From assembly GCA_958299035.1 (NCBI GenBank), contig CATQJL010000223.1:54046302-54110301 (forward strand): a stretch of 64,000 nucleotides of DNA. Reading direction: 5' to 3'. Positions within the stretch are counted from its first letter, which is position 1. Every line of letters starts with the position of its first letter. Below the pieces are notes generated by a model that saw only the letters and a list, made by a program, of their open reading frames with translations, was not told where the DNA came from and did no database searches. Origin of the DNA: Cylicocyclus nassatus. Its lineage: Eukaryota; Nematoda; Chromadorea; Rhabditida; Strongylidae. Both the position numbers and the translations under genes were made by a program. Positions 30,236-39,263 of this stretch are shown here, piece after piece.

Positions 30236-32902
30236 CTAAATCACGTATATCACATGATTTCTGTAACGAGTTCGTTGTCTTCGTCTGGGATTCGTAAGGT
30301 GGTCGGCCATCATGTCGTGGTCGGCCTTCGGGGCCAGGCGCGACGCTGAAGCGAGACATCCCGGTTGAGCATCAGTAATCATCTTCATGAATTGTCCTTG
30401 AGCCCTTGGTTTTCGGCGTTTGCAATCGAATTGTTGTCCACGAGATGCGCTGTTACGTTGGCAGCTTTCGTGTTTCGTAGATGACTTCTCACGTTGTGCG
30501 AACATATTCATCGGATACGGACGACTGAGCTTCTTTGCTCGGCGTTTGGAAGTTTGGCGCTCAGCTTGTTCGACGCTTCTAACTGGCTTCTGCTTCATTG
30601 AGTTTCCTTTACTCACTAGATGATTGTAGGAGACCATGGTGATTGCGGTGTTCTGCGAATGCTCCTCCATTTTGATTCCATATATCGGACTGCTTCCGGA
30701 GATTGCATGACCGAAAACAGTAGGGGTGAGAATAAGTCCTGACGGAAGAATTGTACATGGCCGATCCCTCAAGATGAATTGATCGATCAGATCTTGACCA
30801 ATGAGAATGTCCGGTGTGAACCGTCGCGTCTTCAGATCCGGTTGTGCTACTCGAATCTTTCTTTTTCGAATCAACCTTCTATCCTCTGCGCTTAGCCAAG
30901 CTGTACTCATCGCGGAAGTGAGGGTTGACTTTGTGTGTATCTTCACGGCTTTGATAGCGACTCCAGCAGACGTTGTTCTCAGTGTAAGCGGGACTTCACT
31001 GGATGTGAAATGTGCGGTAGATCCTCCGAAGCCGCCAATCTTGAAAGTGGTGTTTTGCAGCACTGGTAAGCCAAGAGCTTGGGTCTTCTTTGCATTGATG
31101 AAGCTCTTTTGTGCACCTCCATCAAAGAAGACAGTCACGGGCTTATAGCTGGTCGATGTGTAGTCGTATGCGAGTGCAGTTGCCGTCATCAGTACGTGCT
31201 GCATTCCTCTTTCTCTCTTCGTGCTCTTGTTGTGGAGAATTTCAGAATTTTGCGCAAATTCAGGGTTTCTCGGGAGATCTTGATCGCGAGCAGATCGTTG
31301 CTGCGATCGCCTGGTTGGGGTGCCTCTAGATGCCGAATAGCTATCCATGCATACGGCAGTGTGGTGGTTTTCGTGGCACTTGTAGCAGAACTGTGAGCTT
31401 GTGCAATCACTAATCCTGTGATCGGTTTGAAGACATCTGAAGCACAGCCTTTGTTTCCTGGCTTCATCACGTCGCTCTGCTGCTGTTTGGAATGTTGTAC
31501 ATCTCGTCGCATCATGTTGGTAACTTCCGCAGATGCATTGAGCAATCGAATCTCTCGAAGATCTATTTCCTTGACCGTAGTTCGAATTGTATGCGATTGA
31601 GTCTTCTTCATAGTTCAGCCTTTCATCAACTTCTTGATCGGAATTAGAGCGTGCCATAATTTTGCAGTCCTCGAATGCTTGGAATGTGTCCATTGAAAGG
31701 GCGATTGTTTCCTTAAGAGCTACCGCACTTTCCAGGATCTCTAGTATTTCCTCGGTAGATAACGGTTTGTCTTCGTTTTGCTCTTTGCTGAACACCTTTT
31801 CGCTCAGTGATGTTGGGAATTTTGAGAGTATTAATCGTCTCCACATTCGCCCGTTGTCCAAGGTGACTCCCGCACACTCAATGTGAGTGAGCTTTTCAGT
31901 CACATCGGTTAACATTTTTCGGCAGCTACTCGCGTCTTCCTTTGCTCGCGGAAGTTTTTCGAGCTCTGTGATGAGAAGATCAGCTATGCATCCGGACTTG
32001 TTGTATCTCTTGTCGAGGAGTTTCACAGCTTTGTCGTAATTTTTCCCTATCACAGGAATATTGCCAAGCATAGAAGCAGCAGATCCTTTTAGTGCTTGCC
32101 TCAAAAATAGGAACTTATCAGTGTCGGTAAGCTGGGTGTTGCTGTGGATAAGCGAATTGAAAATCGTCCAAAACGTCGGGTAGTCTTTGTAGCTTCCACT
32201 AAACGTTGGAACTTCCAGCACTGGTAATCGGACCCTGTGCTCATTGTTTTGTCTTATGGTTAGACAACTATCCGTGTCCGTATCCGGTACTGGTGATTGT
32301 ATCGAAGACGATGCTAATGAGTGGATTACATTTGACTGTTTTTCTAATTCCCTCGTTCGATATTTCAACCTGTTGGTCCAGTTGATACCTTCAAGCTGTA
32401 GACCGTTTGCTTCTGTGCTTAGGAAGGCAGCCAAATCGTTCATCAATCTGTCTTTGTCTGACTGGTCCTTTTTTGCGCCAAGAAAATTCATGGCAGTTTG
32501 CACTTGCGCCTCCAGGTTCTCCAGTAAACCTGTTAGGGTAATTTGCAGTTCATCAATCTCTGCTATTTTGTCCGCTATGAAGGCGTTGCATTCGGTTGCA
32601 ATGTTGGGAAATTCGAAAGCCTTATCAATATTGCGGACCTTGTCCTCAAGACCGCTGATTGATGAGCAGGCCATAGAAATGCGAGCTTTGTATAGAGTTA
32701 GCTCAGCCATCGTCTGCCTTGTGCGCATGGACTTGTATCGCTTGCGCTTTTGTCGTCTGCGTGCTTTGACACTGCAGGTGTCGGCTTTGGTAGAGGTGTT
32801 CTGGCTGGGTACTGAGTACGCGCAGCTGTCGAGAACTGTGAGGCTGGCTGGGCCTGAACCTTTGTGGGATTTTTTCTTGCTGAGCGCAAGAAAATTAGTC
32901 AC
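30236..32902 (-). CDS. BEL/Pao gag-protease polyprotein with deleted pol
   Basis: One minus-strand frame of up to 888 residues ends at 30,236. The first in-frame ATG is at 32,728; the frame is open upstream to about 32,985, so the true start is unsure. It contains a coiled-coil N-terminal part, a DUF1759 gag region (with VPTFSGSYKDYPTFWTIFNS), two CCHC-like knuckles (CFRCLQTDHRISDC and CYKCHENHHTAVC) and a DUF1758 aspartic-peptidase-like domain (VFFDGGAQKSFI through DILIGQDLI). The active-site word is DGG, not the usual D-S/T-G. After this domain there are about 150 basic residues without homology to reverse transcriptase. That join marks the deletion. Confidence 0.88.
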   Translation of the reverse strand: MTNFLALSKKKSHKGSGPASLTVLDSCAYSVPSQNTSTKADTCSVKARRRQKRKRYKSMRTRQTMAELTLYKARISMACSSISGLEDKVRNIDKAFEFPNIATECNAFIADKIAEIDELQITLTGLLENLEAQVQTAMNFLGAKKDQSDKDRLMNDLAAFLSTEANGLQLEGINWTNRLKYRTRELEKQSNVIHSLASSSIQSPVPDTDTDSCLTIRQNNEHRVRLPVLEVPTFSGSYKDYPTFWTIFNSLIHSNTQLTDTDKFLFLRQALKGSAASMLGNIPVIGKNYDKAVKLLDKRYNKSGCIADLLITELEKLPRAKEDASSCRKMLTDVTEKLTHIECAGVTLDNGRMWRRLILSKFPTSLSEKVFSKEQNEDKPLSTEEILEILESAVALKETIALSMDTFQAFEDCKIMARSNSDQEVDERLNYEEDSIAYNSNYGQGNRSSRDSIAQCICGSYQHDATRCTTFQTAAERRDEARKQRLCFRCLQTDHRISDCTSSQFCYKCHENHHTAVCMDSYSASRGTPTRRSQQRSARDQDLPRNPEFAQNSEILHNKSTKRERGMQHVLMTATALAYDYTSTSYKPVTVFFDGGAQKSFINAKKTQALGLPVLQNTTFKIGGFGGSTAHFTSSEVPLTLRTTSAGVAIKAVKIHTKSTLTSAMSTAWLSAEDRRLIRKRKIRVAQPDLKTRRFTPDILIGQDLIDQFILRDRPCTILPSGLILTPTVFGHAISGSSPIYGIKMEEHSQNTAITMVSYNHLVSKGNSMKQKPVRSVEQAERQTSKRRAKKLSRPYPMNMFAQREKSSTKHESCQRNSASRGQQFDCKRRKPRAQGQFMKMITDAQPGCLASASRLAPKADHDMMADHLTNPRRRQRTRYRNHVIYVI

Positions 32903-33059
32903 TAGTGAGCTAGAAGTGGAGCGCTTAGCTTCTTCTAGTTGGTTAGCAAGCGTGCCGATGGGCTTGAACGCTGTGTTGACTGGTTAGGTTTGAATCCTGC
33001 CCAATGAGATTTTGAGGAGACCTTGTAATTTAATAGTTTTCGAGTGAACTATTAAAGAT

Positions 33060-33640
33060 GTACCAACTGTTTTTTTTACTAACCTCTGGTCGTCTTACTA
33101 GAAGATCACAGAGGAGTTCAATTTCAGTGGTAGGGTCTTCAGCTGGAGCTTTTACTACTTTCTGGTCGTCTCACGAAGAGAGAGCTCAGAAAGGTTCAAT
33201 TAACCAGTGGTTTCCTCAACTGACGCTTTTACTACCTTCTGGTCGTCTCACGAAGAGAGAGCACAGAAGGGTTCAATTAATCAGTAATTTTCTGCCAACT
33301 AACGCTTTTACTACCTTCAGGTCGTCTCACGAAGAGAGAGCTCAAAAAGGTTCAATTAATTAGTGGAGAAGTATTCAGCTGGGGCTTTTACTACCTTCTG
33401 GTCGTCTCACGAAGAGAGAGCTCAGAAAGGTTCAATTGACCAGTGAAATTTCTTCAGTTGACGCTTTTACTACCTTCTGGTCGTCTCACGAAGAGAGAGC
33501 TCAGAAGGGTTCAATTGCTCAGTGAAGAAGCCTGCCAACTAAAGCTTTTACTAACTTCCGGTCGTCTCACGAAGAGAGAGCTCAAAAGGGTTCAATTAAT
33601 TAGTGGAGTGTCTGCCACGCGGGACTTTATTAGCTTTCTG
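33060..33640 (-). repeat. 80-bp tandem repeats in the BEL 5' leader
   Basis: About seven units of roughly 80 bp share ctggtcgtctcacgaagag and agagctcagaaaggttcaat. They lie between the 5' LTR and gag, in the transcribed leader of the element, on the minus strand. The first unit (near 33,070) is the most diverged. Confidence 0.9.
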
Positions 33641-33668
33641 GGTAGCAAACGCCAGAAAGTGAACCGTA

Positions 33669-33682
33669 GGCCGAATGCACCA
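33669..33682 (-). promoter_or_regulatory. Primer-binding site of the BEL element
   Basis: On the minus strand TGGTGCATTCGGCC starts one base after the 5' LTR. The initial TGG is as expected for pairing with a tRNA CCA end. The tRNA is not identified. Confidence 0.7.
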
Positions 33683-33683
33683 A

Positions 33684-34096
33684 TTTGGTATACACCAAGC
33701 TGGTACCACTACGTTGTATAACTGTTTATTGGATAGTAGCGGAGCAGCCGCTGACTATCAACAGTGAATATGCGGAACAGCCGCTGACGATAGTGGTAAT
33801 ATTCGAACCAACACCAGAACTGAGTATTCAGGCCCTTTTATGCCACTATTTTGGGCGTGGATAACCTGAATGCTCACTTCTGGTAAACAATAGTATCATA
33901 CAGCATGAAGGATTGCCTACATGAAAGTAGGCGCCGCCAAGTAGACTATCAAGCACAGCGGAGGGGTGACCTGGCGGCTTAAGTGGTCAGTGAACAATAA
34001 GGTTTGTCAACGACAAGCTAACAGATATGCTAAATATAACATACACGGTAGATCTACAATGCTAAAGGTTGTAGATTATTTGGATAATCTACGACA
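33684..34096 (-). repeat. 5' LTR of the BEL/Pao element
   Basis: 413-bp direct copy of 29,736-30,148, apparently without differences, followed on the plus strand by the target duplication CAAAA. Confidence 0.92.
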
Positions 34097-34202
34097 CAAA
34101 AATTTTTTCGAAATAAACTTTTATGAGGCTAATTTGAATTTTCAAAATTTTTTAAAAATTATTTTAATTATTTGCAAGTAAAAACAAGTCTTCTGCACAT
34201 TA

Positions 34203-34698
34203 TCTATATATATATATATATATAAAACTCAAACACTGTACCGTGTTTGTTAGGATGTTTGTGGCTTATAGACTCCTTTGTATGTGAACCAAAGAGGCTG
34301 AATTTTGTTTCCCTATAAACAAGCCACGGCGCAAAGGATAGGCTACTTTTTTCGACAATTCGCTGGGTCCTTCTATCGATTTATTGATTTTGTTTACTAA
34401 AATCTAGGAAAATGAAGGCTATACCATTCATTTCTCCAAGTGAGTAGTAAGGGGTGGTAGAGATCATTTACATTTTGCGGTGAGGAGCATGCGGTGTCAT
34501 GAAGCGAGCCGGTCAAGAAAGAAGACTATTCACCACGGATACTACACGAGCGCTAAAACTGACATGGAGGTGAAGCAGGAGAGAACAGAAGATATGAATT
34601 GAAGAAAGTGGAGGACTGGTAAGTATACATCTTGAAGCATACCCTATGCTGGGCCATTCTGGACTCTCGGCCCGGGCGGGACCGGGAACCGCAGCTAG
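34203..34698 (+). mobile_element. Small non-autonomous Helitron-like element
   Basis: It begins TCTATATATATATATATATA and ends with a hairpin (CCCGG, 7-base loop, CCGGG) shortly before CTAG, between A and T. At 496 bp it has no coding capacity; the frames across it are incidental. It lies inside the hAT-type element: hAT sequence continues on both sides. Confidence 0.7.
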
Positions 34699-34799
34699 TA
34701 ACACATATGAGTAACTTTCAAAAATTTTGCGACCTATTCTCGGGGGGGGGGCGCCCCCCCCCCCGCCCCCCACCCCCTCGGTACGCCACTGCTACAGAC

Positions 34800-35400
34800 A
34801 TAGTGATATGTACCGGCTGTGCGCGCGGGGTGGGTGGTTCTATTGGCGACATGTAGTACCCTATTCCAAACCTCATTCTTTCATAGGAGTAAGCCTCACT
34901 CGTCTTCTTCCAGAGTAATAATTGCTGAAAACGCAACCCCTGGAAGCGAAAAATCGGACAAATGGGATTTTGGTTGGCTCCTGATTCCAAAATCTAGAGG
35001 TTATATGAAGTGATCTGATGTGGGTAAATTTATATGAAGTGATCTGATGTGGGTAAATTTATATGAAGTGATCTGATGTGGGTAAATAAGGAGTGAATTC
35101 TATTGATAAACTCACCTCAAAAATAAAGTTAATCATGTTTGAAAATGAACATTTTGCTTGTGTGACTCAACATCGGGTCTCTAAAATCGCTAACAGTTCG
35201 TAGGGATTTCTTGATATGCTAATTACAAATATATTAACAGTTATGCTTGGTAGGTCCTCTATGTATGCTTACCATAGTAGGCGATAACACTGGCGAGGGT
35301 GGGAGTACTGAGACCGAATTGAGGGAGGGGAGTATCCGACGGTCGTGTGCCACAGCTCTTGCTTGACCCTGCACATAACTTTTGATGTGAGGGGTGGGGA
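34800..35400. repeat. Dispersed repeat relative of the 43,345 element
   Basis: Words such as cataggagtaagcctcactc, gggattttggttggctcctg and tcttgcttgaccctgcac match positions in the 43,345-44,296 element. It is a diverged or broken copy with a 29-bp direct repeat inside. Confidence 0.5.
35003..35086. repeat. 29-bp tandem repeat, three copies
   Basis: Three near-perfect copies of tatatgaagtgatctgatgt followed by gggtaaatt. Confidence 0.95.
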
Positions 35401-35935
35401 TGCCACAAGTTACTCTACCGAAGTAAATATCACTCCTCTAAATATAAAGTTTGCGAGCCACCTACAGCAAACCGAGGACGTGAAGCTAAAGTATTGCAGT
35501 GCGAACGTGCATTATGCTAGTTTTAGCCTGATCCGGATTTTTGCCAACTGTATGTGGGAGCAAGCATATACGCTAACTGGGCATCAATCGAGAGAATTAA
35601 TAACTCCATCGTTGTCATATGTCCATTGCTAAATCAAGACGACAGGCATGACGAGGCAGCGAAGATGTCGGGCTCCGACCGGAGCCTCACGCTGCAGAAG
35701 TAAGACATCGGGAGCAGCATAATTTGAAAAGCAAGACCTCTCACTTTCATTTGCATAAGGTGTTATCTGCATATAGATAATGCTAGAGTTGAGACTGATC
35801 GCTCTTGAAAGGTTGTGAAAAATGTTTACGCCGTAAATTATAATAATATATGAACGCTTCAATCTTCCAAATCAATTCTTAACGAAATGCGCAATTGTCT
35901 ATATACGTATGTACATCCTCGCGAATGTTTTCTCA

Positions 35936-36003
35936 GATATGACGTTAATAAAATCTGCCCATTATGTCCAACTTGCATTGCTGAGCACCTGTCGCCAAGT
36001 ATT
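35936..36003 (+). CDS. Possible Cys-rich exon
   Basis: The acceptor gttttctcag is strong and is followed by a frame reading YDVNKICPLCPTCIAEHL, with three Cys spaced like a zinc-binding knot (C-x2-C-x2-C). The best donor (ccaa then gtattt) does not give the phase required by the next exon at 36,107; only a weaker GTCGCC donor after the codon for His would. A second frame is also open. It is listed because the next exon is also Cys-rich. Confidence 0.3.
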
Positions 36004-36106
36004 TTGCTCAAAGATTATCATTAAGATATGTTTTACATGCTAGAAAATGGAAGAAAAAAGATACAGGCAAGACATGCCGAAATAGTGCAATACTGTGTTT
36101 TTTCAG

Positions 36107-36206
36107 TCATGATTGCTCTTGTACAGTGTGCAAGGAGCGCGTCATCACAAACAAATTGTACTTCCCAGTTTCAACGCTGCGACTCCGAGATAAGAACATG
36201 CTCAAG
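36107..36206 (+). CDS. Cys-rich internal exon
   Basis: The acceptor tgttttttcag and donor gtagtt bound 100 bp encoding 33 complete codons beginning HDCSCTVCKERV and ending in a basic LRLRDKNMLK segment. The cluster C-x-C-x2-C suggests metal binding. It ends at a codon boundary and joins in phase with 36,263. The 5' part of the gene lies upstream, probably beyond the repeat cluster. Confidence 0.6.
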
Positions 36207-36262
36207 GTAGTTTTACGCCTCGTCAACATTTTATTCCATTCCCATTGATAGCTGTCTTTTAG

Positions 36263-36655
36263 AAAGAGCAAAAAGCAAGCGCTGGAGAAGGCAAATTACC
36301 ATCCAGCAAAGATGTGATGCCAAACGGTGTTGCCTTTAGGAATACCACCAAAGAAGTGCCTAGCCCTCCGCCTCGTGGAATATTTAGAGCAGAGTCAAGA
36401 ACTTCAAAAGAGCATAAAGAGCTTGAATATTCCATAATCAAAAGCTGCAGCTACGGTAATCTTTCTGCTGATTACTTGGAGATGACCACTTGCGAACAAA
36501 TCGCTCAAAATAACGACAAAACCACTTGCGAACAAGTTGCTCAAAACAACGACAACGTTATGCCTCCTGAAGAGGATTCAGAAGATGAAGATTCTGGTAG
36601 AGTCAGCATAACGAGCATGACAGAAGACGAGGAAATGACAATCACGAGGCTGTAA
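36263..36655 (+). CDS. Acidic C-terminal exon of a plus-strand gene
   Basis: The acceptor gctgtcttttag is followed by 130 codons and TAA. The text starts KEQKASAGEGKL, includes a Pro-rich patch (EVPSPPPRGIF), two copies of a CEQ-x-AQNND motif, and a strongly acidic end (PPEEDSEDEDSG then MTEDEEMTITRL). It is probably disordered, with acidic Ser-rich sites that look like casein-kinase-type targets. The joined exons at 36,107 and 36,263 give a Cys-cluster, basic, acidic-tail order. No family is recognised and no AATAAA was noticed directly downstream. Confidence 0.65.
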   Translation, partial: KEQKASAGEGKLPSSKDVMPNGVAFRNTTKEVPSPPPRGIFRAESRTSKEHKELEYSIIKSCSYGNLSADYLEMTTCEQIAQNNDKTTCEQVAQNNDNVMPPEEDSEDEDSGRVSITSMTEDEEMTITRL

Positions 36656-38015
36656 TCTAGAGAATCCTTATTATTTTTCATTATATCGCTGTGAATCGTG
36701 TTTTGCTATATATTGATTATATTGATATGCAGATTTGCTTTTTGTCGGCAGCAGTATTAGTGTGGAAGCACGCTGATTCTACATACAACCATCATCTCTA
36801 TCTCTGAATCCCTTAGTTAGACCTCATTAACTTAACCTTCATGCTTGACCCTTTCCTTTGTGACTTACTACATATAGAATAGGTCCGCAGCTGTAATCGA
36901 CGACTAACTATCTCGAGCTAGTCAAAATTCTCAACGTCTACTCCTTTGTAATGCCGCGGAGCAAGCAAAGTAAACTTTTGTCGATGTAAAGTTTTTTACT
37001 TTTCCTATATGGCTATTTTTTTCATAAAAGCACCACCCCAGTTCATTGATGGTAATTGACGTTTTTTATACACTTGATATCAGAATATACAAGGTGCGGA
37101 AAAAATACTGTCACTCAAAATAAAGGTCAAAAAAATTGGCATGATTGGTTATTCTGGTAAATTCGACGAATAGATGTAAATGTATTCAAGCATTTTACAA
37201 AAACCGGCCCAAAATTCTGCAATTTCGCTGGCCGCGGATTCCTCTGGCACCAAGATTACGTAGTATGTTCATTGGCCCAAGATCACGATGTAGACAAAGT
37301 GCGACGCTTTTTTCGTTCTTCCTGTCACTTTTTTTGTTGAATTTGGAACTTTAAAGGTTTGGATCCAAGTCATTAAGAAAGAGCTGCCTCTTTTCGAAAA
37401 TACTCGCGCGTCGCAATCTTCTTTGTTTAGCGAAAATCTCGAGCCACTGACTTAATATAAATATAGAGTTTTGGAGAAAAAGTTATGCTCTACACACTAC
37501 CTCAATTTGATAATATCATTCTTGGTGGTGAAGTTAGTTTCTGAAATCGCGCTCAAACATTGCGACGCTCGTGGATAATCCTGCTTGCTGTTATCACTCG
37601 TTCACATGGACACCAGGATACCGTTCCATATCATACTCATAAGGGCTAATCATCTTTATTTTCAGATGGACTAAGAACGCTAAACTTACTTTGATTAGTG
37701 AATTAAGCAACATCGAAAGCATATTCGTCAACGCAATTTTTCATAAGATTCTGAAGCATTTGTGCAAACAAGCCGTCACAACTCCATGCTGATTTTTTTT
37801 CTGAAGCATGGATGAATTTTGCAGAGCGTTTGATAAGTAACTTTGGAGAACGAAAATTGAATCAAAGAGAAAACACATCTTAATTAGCCAGAACGTGTTT
37901 TTTTCTTGAAAAAGTGGCAGACATATTTTTTGCGGAGCCATTTGAAATATGCGATGCTATGCTATTCCCACAGGTACATATACCATGAATTTTGAGAAGT
38001 ACATAGTTTCAGTTC
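36656..38015. other. Intergenic, nothing recognised
   Basis: AT-rich DNA downstream of the acidic C-terminal exon. Frames at 37,145-37,354 and 37,741-37,941 have no splice or homology support. Confidence 0.45.
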
Positions 38016-38016
38016 T

Positions 38017-38165
38017 TTAATTGGGTGGAGGAACGAACGCCTCAATTAGGCCCCGCCTCCGCGGACCACTGGTCCCAACACGATGCGCAACAGTAGGACG
38101 AAAGGACCAGCAGCCCGCGGAGGCGATGCCTAATTGAGGCGTTCGTTCCTCTACTCCCTCTAATT
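38017..38165. repeat. Short palindromic element
   Basis: ggaacgaacgcctcaattag and its complement (ctaattgaggcgttcgttcc) enclose a GC-rich loop that is partly inverted as well (gcctccgcgg against ccgcggaggc). About 140 bp, probably a small foldback MITE. Confidence 0.75.
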
Positions 38166-38693
38166 TCCACGAAATAGAAAATCATGGCAATTGAAAATTA
38201 GCGCTTGCAAGCTGAGAACTTACGGTTGTACTTCAACAAAAAGAAAAGGTTTGCAGTTTACAGACACTTATGCGATGACACCCCAACATTGCTTTGGCGA
38301 ATTATTGGAAATACCGAAATTTTTATATTTTTTTGATTAACAGCCAGGGAAGGAATACAGCAAAGGTATTCGTGAGTGTTGAGCGTAATGTACATTGGGG
38401 AGCGGCAGATATTATATTTAACAGAATGTAAAATTTTTTTGAATTCAGCACATAAAACTACCTGGATTCCACCTTGAAACTTAAGGCGGATCAAAGCCGA
38501 TGCAAAGACCCTAGCGTCGCTATAAAGTGGTTAGGGCAAACATATTTGTAGTGGCTAGATTAAAGCACATATTTTCGCGATTTTCTGCAGATCATCCTCA
38601 CATAGTTTCGACAGATGAGACTTACCAGAAATGAACAGGTAATTCTTTGGAAGAATATAAAAAGAAGCATTTACTGCACATTTGCTGTTACAG

Positions 38694-38880
38694 AAGTCAT
38701 TTACAATCCACTAAACGAAGCTCAATAACAGAGCGAAGTGAAGCCAAATCAAATCCGCAAACCTCCTCTAGAGATTCCCATATTCCTGGCAACATCGGAG
38801 AAAACGGTTTTTGGACAGCGTTCGAATCATCATCCACTGCGACAAGGATATTAAATGGAGACAGATTCTTTTTTTTTTGA
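38694..38880. CDS. Coding-like stretch, strand uncertain
   Basis: On the plus strand a frame after the acceptor tgctgttacag reads Ser/Arg-rich text (KRSSITERSEAKSNPQTSSR) to a stop in a poly-T run. On the minus strand the same DNA reads NILVAVDDDSNAVQKPFSP and on to a stop, equally protein-like. No donor in the right phase joins the plus frame to the exon at 38,936. I report it because at least one strand is likely to be coding; which one is undecided. Confidence 0.3.
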
Positions 38881-38935
38881 AGAAAACGCTTGAAGGACAA
38901 TCCCAAAGTTGCCGACAAATATTTGAAGCAATTAG

Positions 38936-39089
38936 TTTGCGGATCGCTTGGAACAAACTGAAATGGAAGTGAACGCAGACAAAATTTGGTGGCGAATGAT
39001 CCTATCCAAATTTTCTGAAACCATCTGCGCAGCCATCGTACAGACGGAAGCGGTACTGGCGCTCATTCCGATGTTTTCGAAATTTCCGG
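38936..39089 (+). CDS. Probable internal exon, amphipathic-helical protein
   Basis: The acceptor gcaattag (an in-frame TAG ends exactly at the splice point) and donor gtaacg bound 51 codons plus one base. The text has helical, amphipathic character (EVNADKIWWRMILSKFSET, then ICAAIVQTEAVLALIPMF). The minus strand is also open here (38,932-39,222), so the strand is likely but not certain. It lies within 130 bp of the 3' end of the minus-strand gene at 39,219, so the genes would overlap or interleave if transcription continues to the right. Confidence 0.45.
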
Positions 39090-39171
39090 GTAACGTACAT
39101 ACGTATGTCGCTCTTCTATTTTCAGTTTGAATGAACGAAAGAAAAAAAAGGGATTTGACAAAATAGACATG

Positions 39172-39177
39172 TTTATT
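39172..39177 (-). terminator. Polyadenylation signal of the minus-strand gene
   Basis: AATAAA on the minus strand, 41 bases downstream of the stop codon at 39,219-39,221. Confidence 0.6.
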
Positions 39178-39218
39178 TTCTTCCTCACTTTCAAAAATAA
39201 TCAGACCTTGTAAAAGAA

Positions 39219-39263
39219 TCAAAGTCGAATGGTTGCGTCGTCATCGTCGCTGTCCGTGTTTTC
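39219..39263 (-). CDS. Exon 11 (last), acidic tail
   Basis: The acceptor aacttgcag is followed by 14 codons ending DSDDDDATIRL and TGA. The intron before it is only 52 bp. The alternative of reading straight through from exon 10 stops after a hydrophobic stretch (FFGLLLIYKKLAG) and may be an intron-retention isoform. Confidence 0.8.
   Translation of the reverse strand, partial: ENTDSDDDDATIRL

Larger units (their letters stand above)
29736..34096 (-). mobile_element. BEL/Pao LTR retrotransposon, internally deleted
   Basis: Two 413-bp direct LTRs are flanked by the 5-bp duplication CAAAA (29,731-29,735 and 34,097-34,101). Gag is on the minus strand, so 33,684-34,096 is the 5' LTR. The internal region is 3.5 kb against roughly 5 kb or more for complete BEL elements. 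Gag, zinc knuckles and a DUF1758 protease-like domain are present; reverse transcriptase, RNase H and integrase are absent. The LTRs look identical by eye, so insertion was very recent. It interrupts the hAT-type element. Confidence 0.93.
29638..34791. mobile_element. hAT-type element split by two later insertions
   Basis: The left end CAGTGGCGTACCCAGG (29,638) and right end CCTCGGTACGCCACTG (34,791) are inverted. They are flanked by 8-bp duplications caacagac and ctacagac, which differ at one base. Removing the BEL element (29,736-34,096) and the Helitron-like element (34,203-34,698) leaves about 290 bp rich in poly-G/poly-C. The interior words gctaatttgaattttcaaaa match an undivided relative near 42,140-42,340, which supports the reading. 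Confidence 0.8.

Noticed and set aside
32244..32987. Plus-strand frame of 247 codons
   Set aside because: It is antisense to the BEL gag frame, which has clear zinc knuckles and DUF1759/DUF1758 text.
35003..35086. CRISPR-like direct repeats
   Set aside because: The three 29-bp copies are directly adjacent with no spacers; this is a simple tandem repeat in a eukaryotic setting.
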